A stretch of DNA of 64,000 bases, from NCBI RefSeq assembly GCF_001648175.1, contig NZ_CP015243.1, positions 3,534,001 to 3,598,000 on the forward strand, given 5' to 3'. The notes beneath the pieces are model-generated. The model was not told the origin of the DNA. It was given only the letters and a program-made list of their open reading frames with translations, and did not search any database. Within the stretch, counting starts at the first letter, position 1. Each line of letters opens with the position of its first letter. Shown piece after piece: positions 52,914 through 61,623 of the stretch. The translations under genes were made by a program, and so were the position numbers. This stretch comes from Halotalea alkalilenta. Its GTDB lineage: Bacteria > Pseudomonadota > Gammaproteobacteria > Pseudomonadales > Halomonadaceae.

Positions 52914-54854
52914 TCAGCGCCCACGGCTACCGATCAATTCGTCGACCACTCCGGGATCGGCCAGCGTGCTGGTGTCACCGAGCCCATCCAGCTCGCCAGC
53001 GGCGATCTTGCGCAGGATCCGGCGCATGATCTTGCCCGAGCGGGTCTTCGGCAGCCCGGGCGCCCACTGGATCACATCGGGCTTGGCGATCGGGCCGATG
53101 TCGCGACGCACCCAATCGATCAGCGCGCGCTTGAGCTCATCGCTGGGGGCCGTGTCGTCGTTCAGAGTGACGTAGACGTAGATCCCCTGCCCTTTCACCT
53201 CATGGGGATAGCCGACCACCGCGGCCTCGGCGACCGCCTCGTGCGCGACCAGCGAGGATTCGATCTCGGCGGTACCGAGGCGATGGCCGGAAACATTGAG
53301 CACGTCATCGATACGGCCAGTGATCCAGTAGTAGCCATCCTCGTCCCGGCGGCAGCCGTCACCGGAGACGTAGACCCCCTCATAGGTCGAGAAGTAGGTA
53401 GTGACGAAACGCTCGTGATCGCCCCAGATGGTCCTCGCCTGGCCGGGCCAGCTGCGCTTGATCACCAGGTTGCCGGATGCCGCACCTTCGAGCTCACGGC
53501 CCTCTGGATCGAGCAACGCCGGCTCGACGCCGAAGAACGGCAGCGTCGCCGACCCCGGCTTGAGATCGATCGCGCCGGGCAGCGCGGTGATCAGGTGACC
53601 ACCGGATTCGGTCTGCCACCAGGTATCCACGATCGGACAGCGGCCATTGCCGACCACTCGGTGGAACCAGTGCCAAGCCTCCGGGTTGATCGGCTCGCCG
53701 ACCGAGCCGAGCAGGCGCAGGCTGTCGCGCCGGCTGGTGGAGAGCACCTGGTCGCCATGAGCCATCAGCGCGCGCACCATGGTGGGCGAGGTATAGAGAA
53801 TGTTGACCCCATACTTGTCGATCACCTCGCCCAGCCGGCCGTGGTCCGGGTAGCTCGGCACCCCTTCGAACATCAGCGTCGTGGCACCGTTGGCCAACGG
53901 GCCATAGACGATGTAGGTGTGCCCGGTGATCCAGCCGACATCGGCGGCGCACCAGTAGATATCGCCATCGTGGTAGTCGAACACGTAGCGGTGGGTCATC
54001 GCCGCGAACAGCAGGTAGCCGCCGGTGGTGTGCTTGAGCCCTTTCGGCGTACCGGTGGAACCGGAGGTGTAGAGAATGAACAGCGGGTCCTCCGCGTTCA
54101 TCGTCTCCACCGCGCATTCGCTCGACTGGCCCTCGACCAGCTCGTGGTACCAAAGATCCTTTTCTTGCCAGTCGATCGGATCCCCGCCGCGCTGGACCAC
54201 CAGCACCCGTTCGACGCAGTCGGTACCGGCGCGTGTCAGCGCATCGTCGACATTGTCCTTGAGCGGCACCCGCTTGCCACCGCGCAGCGATTGGTCGGCG
54301 GTGATCACCAGTTTCGAGCCCGAATCCTTGATTCGACCAGCCAGCGCATCGGGAGAAAAACCGCCGAACACCACCGAGTGCACCGCGCCGATCCGCGCGC
54401 AGGCGAGCATCGCGTAGGCGGCTTCGGGGATCATCGGCATGTACAGGGTCACGGTGTCCCCGCGCGACACCCCAAGCGATTTGAGCCCGTTGGCCAATTT
54501 CCCCACCGCGGCATGCAGCTCGCGATAGGTGATTCGCTTGGACTCGCTCGGATCGTCACCCTCCCATAGGATCGCCACTTGGTCTGCACGCTCGTCGAGA
54601 TGGCGATCGATACAGTTGTAAGCCGCATTGAGCTCGCCATCGGCGAACCAGCGAATTACCACCTCGTCGCGCTTGAAGCTCGACTCGTTCATCTTCGTCG
54701 GCCGCGTCGCCCAGTCGAGCTGGTCGAGCTGGTCGGCCCAGAAGGCGTCGGGGCTCTCGATCGAGCGGCGATACATCTGCTCGTACTGGGTCCGATCGAT
54801 CCAAGCGCGCTCGGCAGTCTTTTCATCGACGGGGTAGATATCGCGTTTCTCCAC
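52914..54854 (-). CDS. acs: Acetyl-CoA synthetase
   Basis: A 646-residue AMP-forming Acs. Adenylation motif [23 protein letters not shown], and the C-terminal [18 protein letters not shown] carrying the Lys that is acetylated by Pat-type enzymes to switch the enzyme off. It starts at GTG 54854 ([11 protein letters not shown] as read) with AAGGAG eight bases before. It lies immediately upstream of crbR on the same strand, so acetate activation is likely controlled by the CrbSR pair. Confidence 0.96.
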   Translation of the reverse strand: MEKRDIYPVDEKTAERAWIDRTQYEQMYRRSIESPDAFWADQLDQLDWATRPTKMNESSFKRDEVVIRWFADGELNAAYNCIDRHLDERADQVAILWEGDDPSESKRITYRELHAAVGKLANGLKSLGVSRGDTVTLYMPMIPEAAYAMLACARIGAVHSVVFGGFSPDALAGRIKDSGSKLVITADQSLRGGKRVPLKDNVDDALTRAGTDCVERVLVVQRGGDPIDWQEKDLWYHELVEGQSSECAVETMNAEDPLFILYTSGSTGTPKGLKHTTGGYLLFAAMTHRYVFDYHDGDIYWCAADVGWITGHTYIVYGPLANGATTLMFEGVPSYPDHGRLGEVIDKYGVNILYTSPTMVRALMAHGDQVLSTSRRDSLRLLGSVGEPINPEAWHWFHRVVGNGRCPIVDTWWQTESGGHLITALPGAIDLKPGSATLPFFGVEPALLDPEGRELEGAASGNLVIKRSWPGQARTIWGDHERFVTTYFSTYEGVYVSGDGCRRDEDGYYWITGRIDDVLNVSGHRLGTAEIESSLVAHEAVAEAAVVGYPHEVKGQGIYVYVTLNDDTAPSDELKRALIDWVRRDIGPIAKPDVIQWAPGLPKTRSGKIMRRILRKIAAGELDGLGDTSTLADPGVVDELIGSRGR

Positions 54855-54964
54855 GGCGGTCTCCTTGTCTCAAGCCGATATCGGGGCGGATACATCGCCG
54901 CCGCCCCCCTGCTTTCGCCTGAGCAACGAAAGTCGAGGGCTTCCTGGCAAGCAGACTAGACGTT

Positions 54965-55588
54965 CTAGGCCTCCTGGCCCATTCGCCATATGTCGCTGTC
55001 CTGACGACCGTGGTAGCAAAGCCATGCCCCGCAGCTACGACAGCGATAGCGCCCACCACGCAGCGCGAACCGATGGCGGCGCTCGCTGAATCGATGAATC
55101 CGCGGCTGCAGGTCCGCGCCACGGCATTCGCACAGATAGAGATAAGGCGCGGGGCTCGACCGACTGGTATCGAAACGATGGGTGGTTCGGGGAGGCAGGC
55201 CGTAGAGCCCGACCATCACGGTGCGCCACTCGACCCCATGGGGCGCCACTCGGCGCCGCACGACGTGATGGACCACCCAATGAGCGACTTCGTGGGCCAC
55301 CACCTCATTGAGAAAGGCACGCGGCTGGTCGGCGAGCAATATCGGATTGAAGCGCACTCCGCCTCGGCCGAAGTGCGCCTGCCCGGCGCTCTTGCCGCGC
55401 AGATCGCACCATACCAGCGGGCTCGGCAGGCGGGGAAATTGCTTGCGGGCATGCTCTACGCAGCGCGCCACCTGACGCTCGACCAGCGCGACGAGAGCGG
55501 CGCTGTCGAGCCCTGCGAGGTAGGCGTCGTCGGCAGCGGCAAAAAGCGGCACCATCGGCGACAGGGAAGGGTCCAGAGAGAGATTCAT
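54965..55588 (-). CDS. sprT: SprT-family zinc metalloprotease
   Basis: A 207-residue SprT-like protein. Zinc active site EVVAHEVAHWVVHHVV (HExxH) and a C-terminal zinc ribbon (LCECRG and YRCRSCGAWL). Start at MNLSLDPSL (55588); an upstream frame reaches 55618. The ribosome binding site is poor. SprT relatives include DNA-protein crosslink repair proteases, but bacterial function is unproven. It diverges from the UPF0149 gene. Confidence 0.88.
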   Translation of the reverse strand: MNLSLDPSLSPMVPLFAAADDAYLAGLDSAALVALVERQVARCVEHARKQFPRLPSPLVWCDLRGKSAGQAHFGRGGVRFNPILLADQPRAFLNEVVAHEVAHWVVHHVVRRRVAPHGVEWRTVMVGLYGLPPRTTHRFDTSRSSPAPYLYLCECRGADLQPRIHRFSERRHRFALRGGRYRCRSCGAWLCYHGRQDSDIWRMGQEA

Positions 55589-55644
55589 GACTGCTAGAAT
55601 GAAGCCTGATTGCGTCACCGCGCAAACGTTTCCACGGAGAAGCC

Positions 55645-56316
55645 ATGATGACCGACCCCCACTCCCCCGACGCAGGCGCCCAGCTGGTGCCGCTGCTCGA
55701 GGACGAGGCCCTAGAAGAGCTTGACGCCTTCCTCGAGTCCGACCGGGTCGACCCAGAGGCGCTCGAGCTCTACGCAGCCCATGGATTCCTGGTGGCGCTG
55801 GCGATCACACCAGCGCCGATCGATCCCGGCACCTGGGTACCGGTGCTGTTCAACGGCGAGCCGGCGTTCGCCGACGACGCTGAACGCGACCATCAGCTGG
55901 GCCTGCTCGAACGGCTGCGCGCCAATGCCATCGACGCCTTCGAGCACGGTCATCTACCCGAACTGCCCTTCGATCTCGAAGTCGATGGAGAGCCTCTCGA
56001 CACCCCGGTCGGCGCTTGGTGCGCGGGGTTCATGGAGACCGTGTTCCTCGATGAAAGCGCCTGGTTCGGGCCGCTAGAGGAGCGGGCCGCCCAGCTGCTG
56101 CTGCCGTTCATGGCACTCTCGGGCTTGTTCGAGGACGAAGACCCGGAACTCTCGGCACTGGCCAATTCGCCACGCGAGGCGACCCGGCTGGCGCGCCAGC
56201 TGCCCGAGCTGTGTCTCGATCTCTACCTGCTCTACCGCGCACCGCCCGAGCCCGTCGCCCGCGCCCCCAAGCAAGGCGGCAAGCAGTCCCGGGGGCGGCG
56301 CGGCGGCAACCGGTGA
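55645..56316 (+). CDS. UPF0149 (YecA-like) family protein
   Basis: A 223-residue acidic protein of the YgfB/YecA UPF0149 family: EELDAFLESD, AHGFLVALAITPAPIDPGTWVPVLF, VGAWCAGFMETVFL and LALSGLFEDEDPELS pattern. A basic tail (PKQGGKQSRGRRGGNR) lacks the C-terminal zinc-binding SEC-C motif of the longest members. Function is unknown. The GTG of the next gene overlaps its stop, so the two are coupled. Confidence 0.85.
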   Translation: MMTDPHSPDAGAQLVPLLEDEALEELDAFLESDRVDPEALELYAAHGFLVALAITPAPIDPGTWVPVLFNGEPAFADDAERDHQLGLLERLRANAIDAFEHGHLPELPFDLEVDGEPLDTPVGAWCAGFMETVFLDESAWFGPLEERAAQLLLPFMALSGLFEDEDPELSALANSPREATRLARQLPELCLDLYLLYRAPPEPVARAPKQGGKQSRGRRGGNR

Positions 56317-57047
56317 ATGCAGGACCGCGGCATCGGCGTCGCTGGGTCGCGCGGCTATGCAGCCATCCGCTCTTCGAGGAGGGCGGCGAAGCCGAGGGCG
56401 CAGCACGCCGAGCTCGGGCCGAGGCACTGGTGGTCGGCGGCGAACGTGGCTGGCTGCAGCGCCTCTTCGCCCCGCGCGCGCCCAGGCTCGAATGGACCGG
56501 GCATGCGCTCGAACAGCTGCGGGAGCTCGATCGACGCGATGCCGATGCGCTGTTCATCCTGACCGGCGGGGCGCCCGCACGACGCTCGCTCGACGCCGCA
56601 CTCGCGCGACTGGGGCGTCCCTTGCCCTGCTACGCCCTCGCCCCCCAGGAGCCCGGCACGGCGGGCGACTTCATCATCGCTCCCGGCGACGCACTCGATG
56701 CACGGCTGCTGCAGGCCCACCTGCTGATGCTGCTCGAGCAGCGCATCCCGATCGCGCTACGCCTCGGTCAGGCTGATGAAGCCGCCACCACATCGCTGCC
56801 CACGCTCCTGCTCGCCTTCCTCCAACGCCAGCGCCTCGCTGCGATCGGCGAGGCGGACAACCGAGCGCTGACGCTGCTGCCGGTGCGCGCCACCGAAGGC
56901 CAGCTCGAGCTTGCCGAACCGCTGGATCTCGATGCCTTCATCACCCTCCACAGCGACCTTGGCGGCACCACCGCCGAGTGGATCGAACGGCTCGCAACGC
57001 TGATCGAAAGCGAGCTTCGCGCGAGGACAGCACCCGCGCAGGCCTAG
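56313..57047 (+). CDS. Conserved-looking hypothetical protein downstream of UPF0149 gene
   Basis: A 244-residue protein, starting at a GTG that overlaps the UPF0149 stop (GTGA). The N-terminus is basic; the middle contains RLEWTGHALEQLRELDRRDADALFILTGG and DALDARLLQAHLLMLLEQRIPIALRLGQADEA, and the end DLGGTTAEWIERLATLIESEL. No membrane helices, no metal or nucleotide motif I can name. The start overlap suggests translational coupling and a shared role with the UPF0149 protein. I do not recognise the family. Confidence 0.6.
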   Translation: MNAGPRHRRRWVARLCSHPLFEEGGEAEGAARRARAEALVVGGERGWLQRLFAPRAPRLEWTGHALEQLRELDRRDADALFILTGGAPARRSLDAALARLGRPLPCYALAPQEPGTAGDFIIAPGDALDARLLQAHLLMLLEQRIPIALRLGQADEAATTSLPTLLLAFLQRQRLAAIGEADNRALTLLPVRATEGQLELAEPLDLDAFITLHSDLGGTTAEWIERLATLIESELRARTAPAQA

Positions 57048-57071
57048 GCGGCATTGGCGTCGCCAAGCCAA

Positions 57072-57090
57072 GTTGAGATAAATTCTCAAT
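57072..57090. promoter_or_regulatory. Fur-like box upstream of TonB-dependent receptor
   Basis: TTGAGATAAATTCTCAA (57073-57089) is an inverted repeat with 6-bp arms and agrees with the Fur consensus at 14 of 19 positions. It begins 60 bases before the receptor ATG, so repression by iron is the natural reading. Confidence 0.6.
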
Positions 57091-57131
57091 TGCATGACTC
57101 AAACAACGATGCGCAAGCAGGGAACCCGTCG

Positions 57132-59174
57132 ATGAAGAGAACCCTCGTCCCGCTGCTGGTCTCGGCCGCGGCACAGCTCAGCGCCTGGCCGGCCGCTTAC
57201 GCCCAGCCGGTCGAGCGCCTGGCTGCGCTGGAAGTCACCGCGCCCCGCCTCACTCGCGAGCTCTTGACCACGCCCGCGGCGATCAGCGTGGTCGAGGGTT
57301 CGCAGGTGCGCGAGGCCGGGCCGAACATCCAGCTCGAGGAGTCGCTCACTCGAGTGCCTGGCATGCTGCTGCTCAACGGCGAGAACTTCGCCCAGGGCCA
57401 GCGCATCTCGATGCGCGGCTTCGGCGCCCGAGCCGCCTTCGGCATTCGAGGTATCGCGGTCAACGTCGATGGCATTCCCTTCACCATGCCCGACGGTCAG
57501 TCCCAGATCGACGCCATCGACCTCGATGACGTCGAGCGGATCGAGGTGATCCGCGGTCCTTCCTCGGTGCTCTACGGCAACGCCGCGGGCGGCGTGCTCG
57601 ACATCACCACCGCCGACGGCCTCGACCCCGATGCAGGCGCGCGAGTGAGGCTCACCGCCGGCAGCCATGGGATGCAAAAGCTCTACGCCCGCCATTCGGG
57701 AGAGAACGGCGACTGGTCCCACAGCTTCGGTTTCTCTTCGCTGACCCAGGACGGCTATCGCGACCACGCCTCGGTGGAGAAGCGTCTGTTCAATGGCAAG
57801 GTGCGCTACCGCTTCGATGATGCCCGCTCGCTGACCACCCTGGTCAACCTGCTCGACATGCCGCGCGCAGACGACCCCGGCGGACTGACCCTGGACGAGG
57901 TCCGCACCCGGCGTCGCCAAGCCGCGCCCAACGCCTACGCCTATGACTCGCGCCTCGAGGTCTCCCAGCAGCTCCTGGGTCTCGGCTACCAGGATCTCGA
58001 CCTCGGCGGCGGCGAGCTCAACGTCAGCGGCTGGGTCGGTCGCCGCGACTTCGAGCAGCAGCTCCCCTCACCCGCCACCTCGGGCAACGTGCCGCAGTTC
58101 GTGCGCCACTTCTATGGTGCCAAGGCAAGCTACTCGAACCGATCGAGTCTCGCCGGGCTGCCGCTGCACTACGTATTCGGCAGCGATCTTTCGCGCCAGG
58201 AGGACAACCGCCATCGCTACTACTCGCCGCCGCACTCCGACAGCCGATCGCTCAGGGACGACCAGCAGCAGGACGCCACCGCGCTGGGACTGTTCGCCCA
58301 GGGCGACCTGAGCCTGTCGCGGACCTGGACGCTCTCCAACGGACTGCGCTACGACGACGTGCGGCTCTCGATCGACGATCGCAGCGACGGCGGCCAGGGC
58401 AGCGGCCGGCGCAGCTTCGACCAATGGAGCTACTCGAGCGGCCTGACCTGGCAATACCTGCCGACCCATGCCGCCTATGCGACCATCGGCACCGCCTTCC
58501 AGACCCCGACCTTCACCGAGTTCGCCCGGCCCGACGGCGACGCCGGCTTCAATTCGGGGATCGAGCCACAGCAGGCGATCAATCGCGAACTCGGCCTGCG
58601 TGGCTACTTCAACAGCGGCGTGCATTACGACCTCGCGCTCTACTCGATCCGCTCGAAGGACGAACTGGTGGCCTATACCGAGCAGGGCCGGACCTTCTAC
58701 GCCAACAGCGGCCGCACCAAGCGCGAAGGTGTGGAATTCGGCCTTTCCGCACCGCTGCCCGCCGGCTTCAGCGTCGACAGCGCGTTCTCCTACGGACGCG
58801 CCCGCTTCGAAAGCGACTCGGGCCAAGGGGTCCGCAACGGCAACCAGCTGCCGGGTATCCCCGAACGGATCTGGTCCAGCCGGCTGAACTGGCGCTCCGA
58901 GGCGCTACGGCTGACGTTCGAGAGCCAGCATCTGAGCGGCATGTATGCCGACAATGCAAACCAGATGAGCATCGATGACAGCTGGGTATTCAACCTGCGC
59001 GGCGCCCGCGATCTCCACCTCGGCGGCGGACAGGCAGTGACCCTGTTCGCAGGACTGCGCAACCTGTTCGACGAGCACTACTACGCCAACGTGCGGATCA
59101 ACGACGCCAACGGCCGCTACTACGAACCCGCCGCCGGACGCACGCTCTACGCCGGCGTCGAACTAGGCTTCTGA
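57132..59174 (+). CDS. TonB-dependent outer-membrane receptor
   Basis: A 680-residue TonB-dependent receptor with signal peptide (LLVSAAAQLSAWPAAYAQ). A TonB-box-like stretch (LAALEVTAPRL), plug domain (SLTRVPGMLLLNGENFAQGQRISMRGFG, DVERIEVIRGPSSVLYGNAAGGVLDI) and 22-strand-type barrel ending in AGVELGF (aromatic last residue). It resembles the PfeA/FepA-type or FhuA/FecA-type siderophore branch; the ligand is uncertain. A Fur-like box lies upstream. There is no linked ABC transporter or siderophore gene. Its stop is followed by the repeat array, where the first hairpin could terminate it. Confidence 0.88.
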   Translation: MKRTLVPLLVSAAAQLSAWPAAYAQPVERLAALEVTAPRLTRELLTTPAAISVVEGSQVREAGPNIQLEESLTRVPGMLLLNGENFAQGQRISMRGFGARAAFGIRGIAVNVDGIPFTMPDGQSQIDAIDLDDVERIEVIRGPSSVLYGNAAGGVLDITTADGLDPDAGARVRLTAGSHGMQKLYARHSGENGDWSHSFGFSSLTQDGYRDHASVEKRLFNGKVRYRFDDARSLTTLVNLLDMPRADDPGGLTLDEVRTRRRQAAPNAYAYDSRLEVSQQLLGLGYQDLDLGGGELNVSGWVGRRDFEQQLPSPATSGNVPQFVRHFYGAKASYSNRSSLAGLPLHYVFGSDLSRQEDNRHRYYSPPHSDSRSLRDDQQQDATALGLFAQGDLSLSRTWTLSNGLRYDDVRLSIDDRSDGGQGSGRRSFDQWSYSSGLTWQYLPTHAAYATIGTAFQTPTFTEFARPDGDAGFNSGIEPQQAINRELGLRGYFNSGVHYDLALYSIRSKDELVAYTEQGRTFYANSGRTKREGVEFGLSAPLPAGFSVDSAFSYGRARFESDSGQGVRNGNQLPGIPERIWSSRLNWRSEALRLTFESQHLSGMYADNANQMSIDDSWVFNLRGARDLHLGGGQAVTLFAGLRNLFDEHYYANVRINDANGRYYEPAAGRTLYAGVELGF

Positions 59175-59206
59175 GCCCTTCACAGGATCCTAGACCGGCT
59201 CGCCAT

Positions 59207-59454
59207 GAACGGACCAATAAACCCGTTCGTCCCGAGCGGTGCCATACGCGCCAAGGCCAGGTACCGGCTCGGCAATGGGGGCGCCAGTCGAGGGATCGTG
59301 CGGCGGCGATGAGGCCGTGGTTCGAGACGCATCCGAGCATCCTGAGCGAGTACCGCGAGTCGAAGGGTCCTCGCTCCTCACCACGAACGGTGGCTGGGCT
59401 GCTCCTCGCCGGCTATCCGAGCATTCTGAGTAAGCGAAGCGTATCGAAGGACAC
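59207..59454. repeat. Tandem host repeat, unit 1 (empty IS110 target)
   Basis: The first of three tandem units of about 248 bp, made of a 172-bp part (R) and a 76-bp part (S). R opens with an inverted repeat (GAACGG...CCGTTC around an A-rich loop), possibly a terminator for the receptor gene. The R-S boundary reads GCTC CT CACCACG at 59373-59384 and is uninterrupted here: the target site without an IS. R in this unit differs from the next two at about 13 positions; S is identical. Confidence 0.85.
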
Positions 59455-59627
59455 GAACGGACCAATAAATCCGTTCGTCCCGAGCGGCGCCTGTACACGC
59501 CACGGGCAGGTACCGGCTCGGCAATGGGGGCGCCAGTCGAGGGATCGTGCGGCGGCGATGAGGCCGTGGTTCGAGACGCATCCGAGCATCCTGAGCGAGT
59601 ACCGCGAGTCGAAGGGTCCTCGCTCCT
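59455..59627. repeat. Tandem host repeat, unit 2, left part
   Basis: Part R of unit 2, ending in the core dinucleotide CT at 59626-59627 where the first IS110 copy begins. Its S part resumes at 61287-61364, identical to S of unit 1. An inverted repeat (ACGAACGGA and TCCGTTCGT around CCAATAAA) is present at its left end. Confidence 0.85.
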
Positions 59628-59713
59628 TTCCATGAACCCCCTCCGAGTTCTCCTCGACAGGGGGATGATCAGGGGGGAGATTGGGCGGTCGTCATATCGT
59701 TCTTCCTCAACTT

Positions 59714-61042
59714 TCAGGCAGAAGCATTTTGAGCTTCAGTCTGGATAGGCGTCACGGAGAACCCGAGCTGCTTGGCGAGTCGACGCATGGAACGTTGCTT
59801 GGTTTCCAGCGCCTGTGCCTCGTAGTACTGGAGTCCGTGTTCGACATAGTCCAATCCTTTGACCATGACGCGCCAGAACAGCGCCGCGAGTTTGCGCGCC
59901 AGGGCGATATTGGCGATCAATCCACCTCGGCGACCCGCCATCCGACGGTAAAAACCGCCCAGCGCAATGTGTTTGCTGCGAGCGAGGCTGCGGGCCATGA
60001 CGCAAAACAGGCGCCCAGCACGATTACGCCTGCGCTTGGCCGAGCGTTGGCGCTTACCGCTCTGATGACTCCCGGGGGCCAGCCCGGCCCAAGCGGTGAA
60101 GTGTTTCTCGGTCGGCCACTGGGTCAGGTCGGTTCCCACTTCACCTATGAGTTGCAGGACGCTGTAGTCCGTATGGGCGGGAAGCACGGTGAGATCATTG
60201 CCTCCACACAGAGCCACCAGCATCGGATGCAGGTCATCGATCTGGGGTGCATTGGCACCGCCTCGCTTGTGCGCCTTGGACGGCGGCGACGTCGGAGGAT
60301 CGACGTCGATCGAACGGAGCACCGCTTCGATCTGTTGGTCGCAAGCCCTGATCAAACGCTGGTAGTGCTCCCAGCTTTCCAGCGCCTGGCGCAACGCGAA
60401 CAGATGCTCCTCGGCCCAGGTCCCTTGCAGAGAGGCTTTGATCCGTTCGGCCTTCTGCTGGCGGATCTGCACGTCGCACAAAGCCAGCAGTCGCTCAGGA
60501 TCGCGTTCACCCTCGAGCATCGACCGGATCACCGCCATGCCGCTGCGGCCCACCAGGTTGCTGATGACATCGTGCAATTTGATGTTCATCCGCTCCAAGG
60601 CCTTCTGCAGATGCTGCACATGCCCTGCGGCCAGCGTGATGTGGTCCTGGCGCAGTCGCAGGTAATCCTGCAAGCGCCGGATCTCGGCTGGGGGCACGAA
60701 GCCTGCCCGCAAGAGTCCGTGCGCGTGCAACGTCGCTCCCCACTGGCAATCCTTCATATCCGTCTTGCGACCCGGCAGATTGCGGGTGTGCTTACCGTTG
60801 ACCATCAGCACCTGTAGTTTCGCGGCTTCCAGCACGCTGTACAGGGGCAGCCAGTAGATCCCCGTGGCCTCCATGGCCACCGACTTCACCTTCTGCGACA
60901 ACAGCCAGTCGCGTAGCTCATGCAGCTGTGCCGTGAACGTGCCGAATACCTTCGGCTCCCCCCCGGCAATCGACACATGCATCTGCTCGCTGCCGACATC
61001 CACGAAGGCTGCCAATGGATCCAATACCGGTAAGTGGGCCAT
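59714..61042 (-). CDS. IS110-family transposase, copy A
   Basis: A 442-residue DEDD-type transposase. N-terminal RuvC-like domain: Asp 15 in FVDVGSEQ, Glu 58 in AMEATGIYWLPLY, Asp 95 and 98 in GRKTDMKDCQWG. The C-terminal transposase_20-type domain has a Ser/Gly-rich loop (WAGLAPGSHQSGKRQRSAKRRR) with the catalytic Ser candidate. Coding capacity is intact. Copy B differs at residue 22 (His here, Tyr there) and a handful of silent positions, most within the first quarter of the gene. Confidence 0.93.
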   Translation of the reverse strand: MAHLPVLDPLAAFVDVGSEQMHVSIAGGEPKVFGTFTAQLHELRDWLLSQKVKSVAMEATGIYWLPLYSVLEAAKLQVLMVNGKHTRNLPGRKTDMKDCQWGATLHAHGLLRAGFVPPAEIRRLQDYLRLRQDHITLAAGHVQHLQKALERMNIKLHDVISNLVGRSGMAVIRSMLEGERDPERLLALCDVQIRQQKAERIKASLQGTWAEEHLFALRQALESWEHYQRLIRACDQQIEAVLRSIDVDPPTSPPSKAHKRGGANAPQIDDLHPMLVALCGGNDLTVLPAHTDYSVLQLIGEVGTDLTQWPTEKHFTAWAGLAPGSHQSGKRQRSAKRRRNRAGRLFCVMARSLARSKHIALGGFYRRMAGRRGGLIANIALARKLAALFWRVMVKGLDYVEHGLQYYEAQALETKQRSMRRLAKQLGFSVTPIQTEAQNASA

Positions 61043-61286
61043 CTTATAGCTCCTGGGAACGGGTCGATGGAGAAGGGGTTACCGCAAGCCCGGTCGTGTT
61101 CTGGGAAGACAAATCTTTCCAACGGGAAGCCAGGCTCACCATAATGCGCAGCAGCCCACGACCAGAGCCATTCTCACCACCGGGCACCCGGCACCAAAAG
61201 ACATGCGGCCACGCTGCTTGCGGCAACACAGCCATGCTACTCGGGTTCAAGGTCCATGCGCAGTGCCATCGCGATGGCACAGGAGG
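61043..61286 (-). ncRNA. Candidate bridge RNA region of IS110 copy A
   Basis: The 244-base non-coding leader between the element end and the transposase ATG is where IS110-group elements encode a bridge RNA. Read on the transposase strand it contains GTGGTGAG (61173-61180), identical to the target half plus core, then after three bases a GGCTC whose GCTC pairs with the four bases on the other side of the target core. Further on, TGGAAAG (61115-61121) equals the element's other end plus core, the donor side. The order target-loop then donor-loop follows the known bridge RNA layout. The guide for the fourth arm was not found. Boundaries are approximate. Confidence 0.55.
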
Positions 61287-61364
61287 CTCACCACGAACGG
61301 TGGCTGGGCTGCTCCTCGCCGGCTATCCGAGCATTCTGAGTAAGCGAAGCGTATCGAAGGACAC
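61287..61364. repeat. Tandem host repeat, unit 2, right part
   Basis: Core CT plus part S (CACCACGAACGGTGG onward), identical to S of unit 1. Together with 59455-59627 it rebuilds one intact unit. Confidence 0.85.
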
Positions 61365-61537
61365 GAACGGACCAATAAATCCGTTCGTCCCGAGCGGCGC
61401 CTGTACACGCCACGGGCAGGTACCGGCTCGGCAATGGGGGCGCCAGTCGAGGGATCGTGCGGCGGCGATGAGGCCGTGGTTCGAGACGCATCCGAGCATC
61501 CTGAGCGAGTACCGCGAGTCGAAGGGTCCTCGCTCCT
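61365..61537. repeat. Tandem host repeat, unit 3, left part
   Basis: Part R of unit 3, identical to R of unit 2, ending in the CT core (61536-61537) where IS copy B begins. Confidence 0.85.
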
Positions 61538-61623
61538 TTCCATGAACCCCCTCCGAGTTCTCCTCGACAGGGGGATGATCAGGGGGGAGATTGGGCGGTC
61601 GTCATATCGTTCTTCCTCAACTT

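Larger units (their letters stand above)
59628..61286 (-). mobile_element. IS110-family insertion sequence, copy A
   Basis: A 1659-bp element whose ends are set by comparing with the empty site at 59377: left flank GCTC CT, right flank CT CACCACG, so a 2-bp CT (AG on the transposase strand) is present on each side and there are no terminal inverted repeats, as expected of IS110. The transposase is on the minus strand. The non-coding region upstream of the transposase (243 bp) is long, that downstream is short (86 bp), the IS110 rather than IS1111 layout. Arms CCCCCT and AGGGGG (59637-59664) form a hairpin near the transposase-distal end. Confidence 0.85.

Noticed and set aside
59681..60817. 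378-codon plus-strand frame opposite each IS110 transposase
   Set aside because: Identical shadow in both copies; the transposase frame carries all catalytic motifs.
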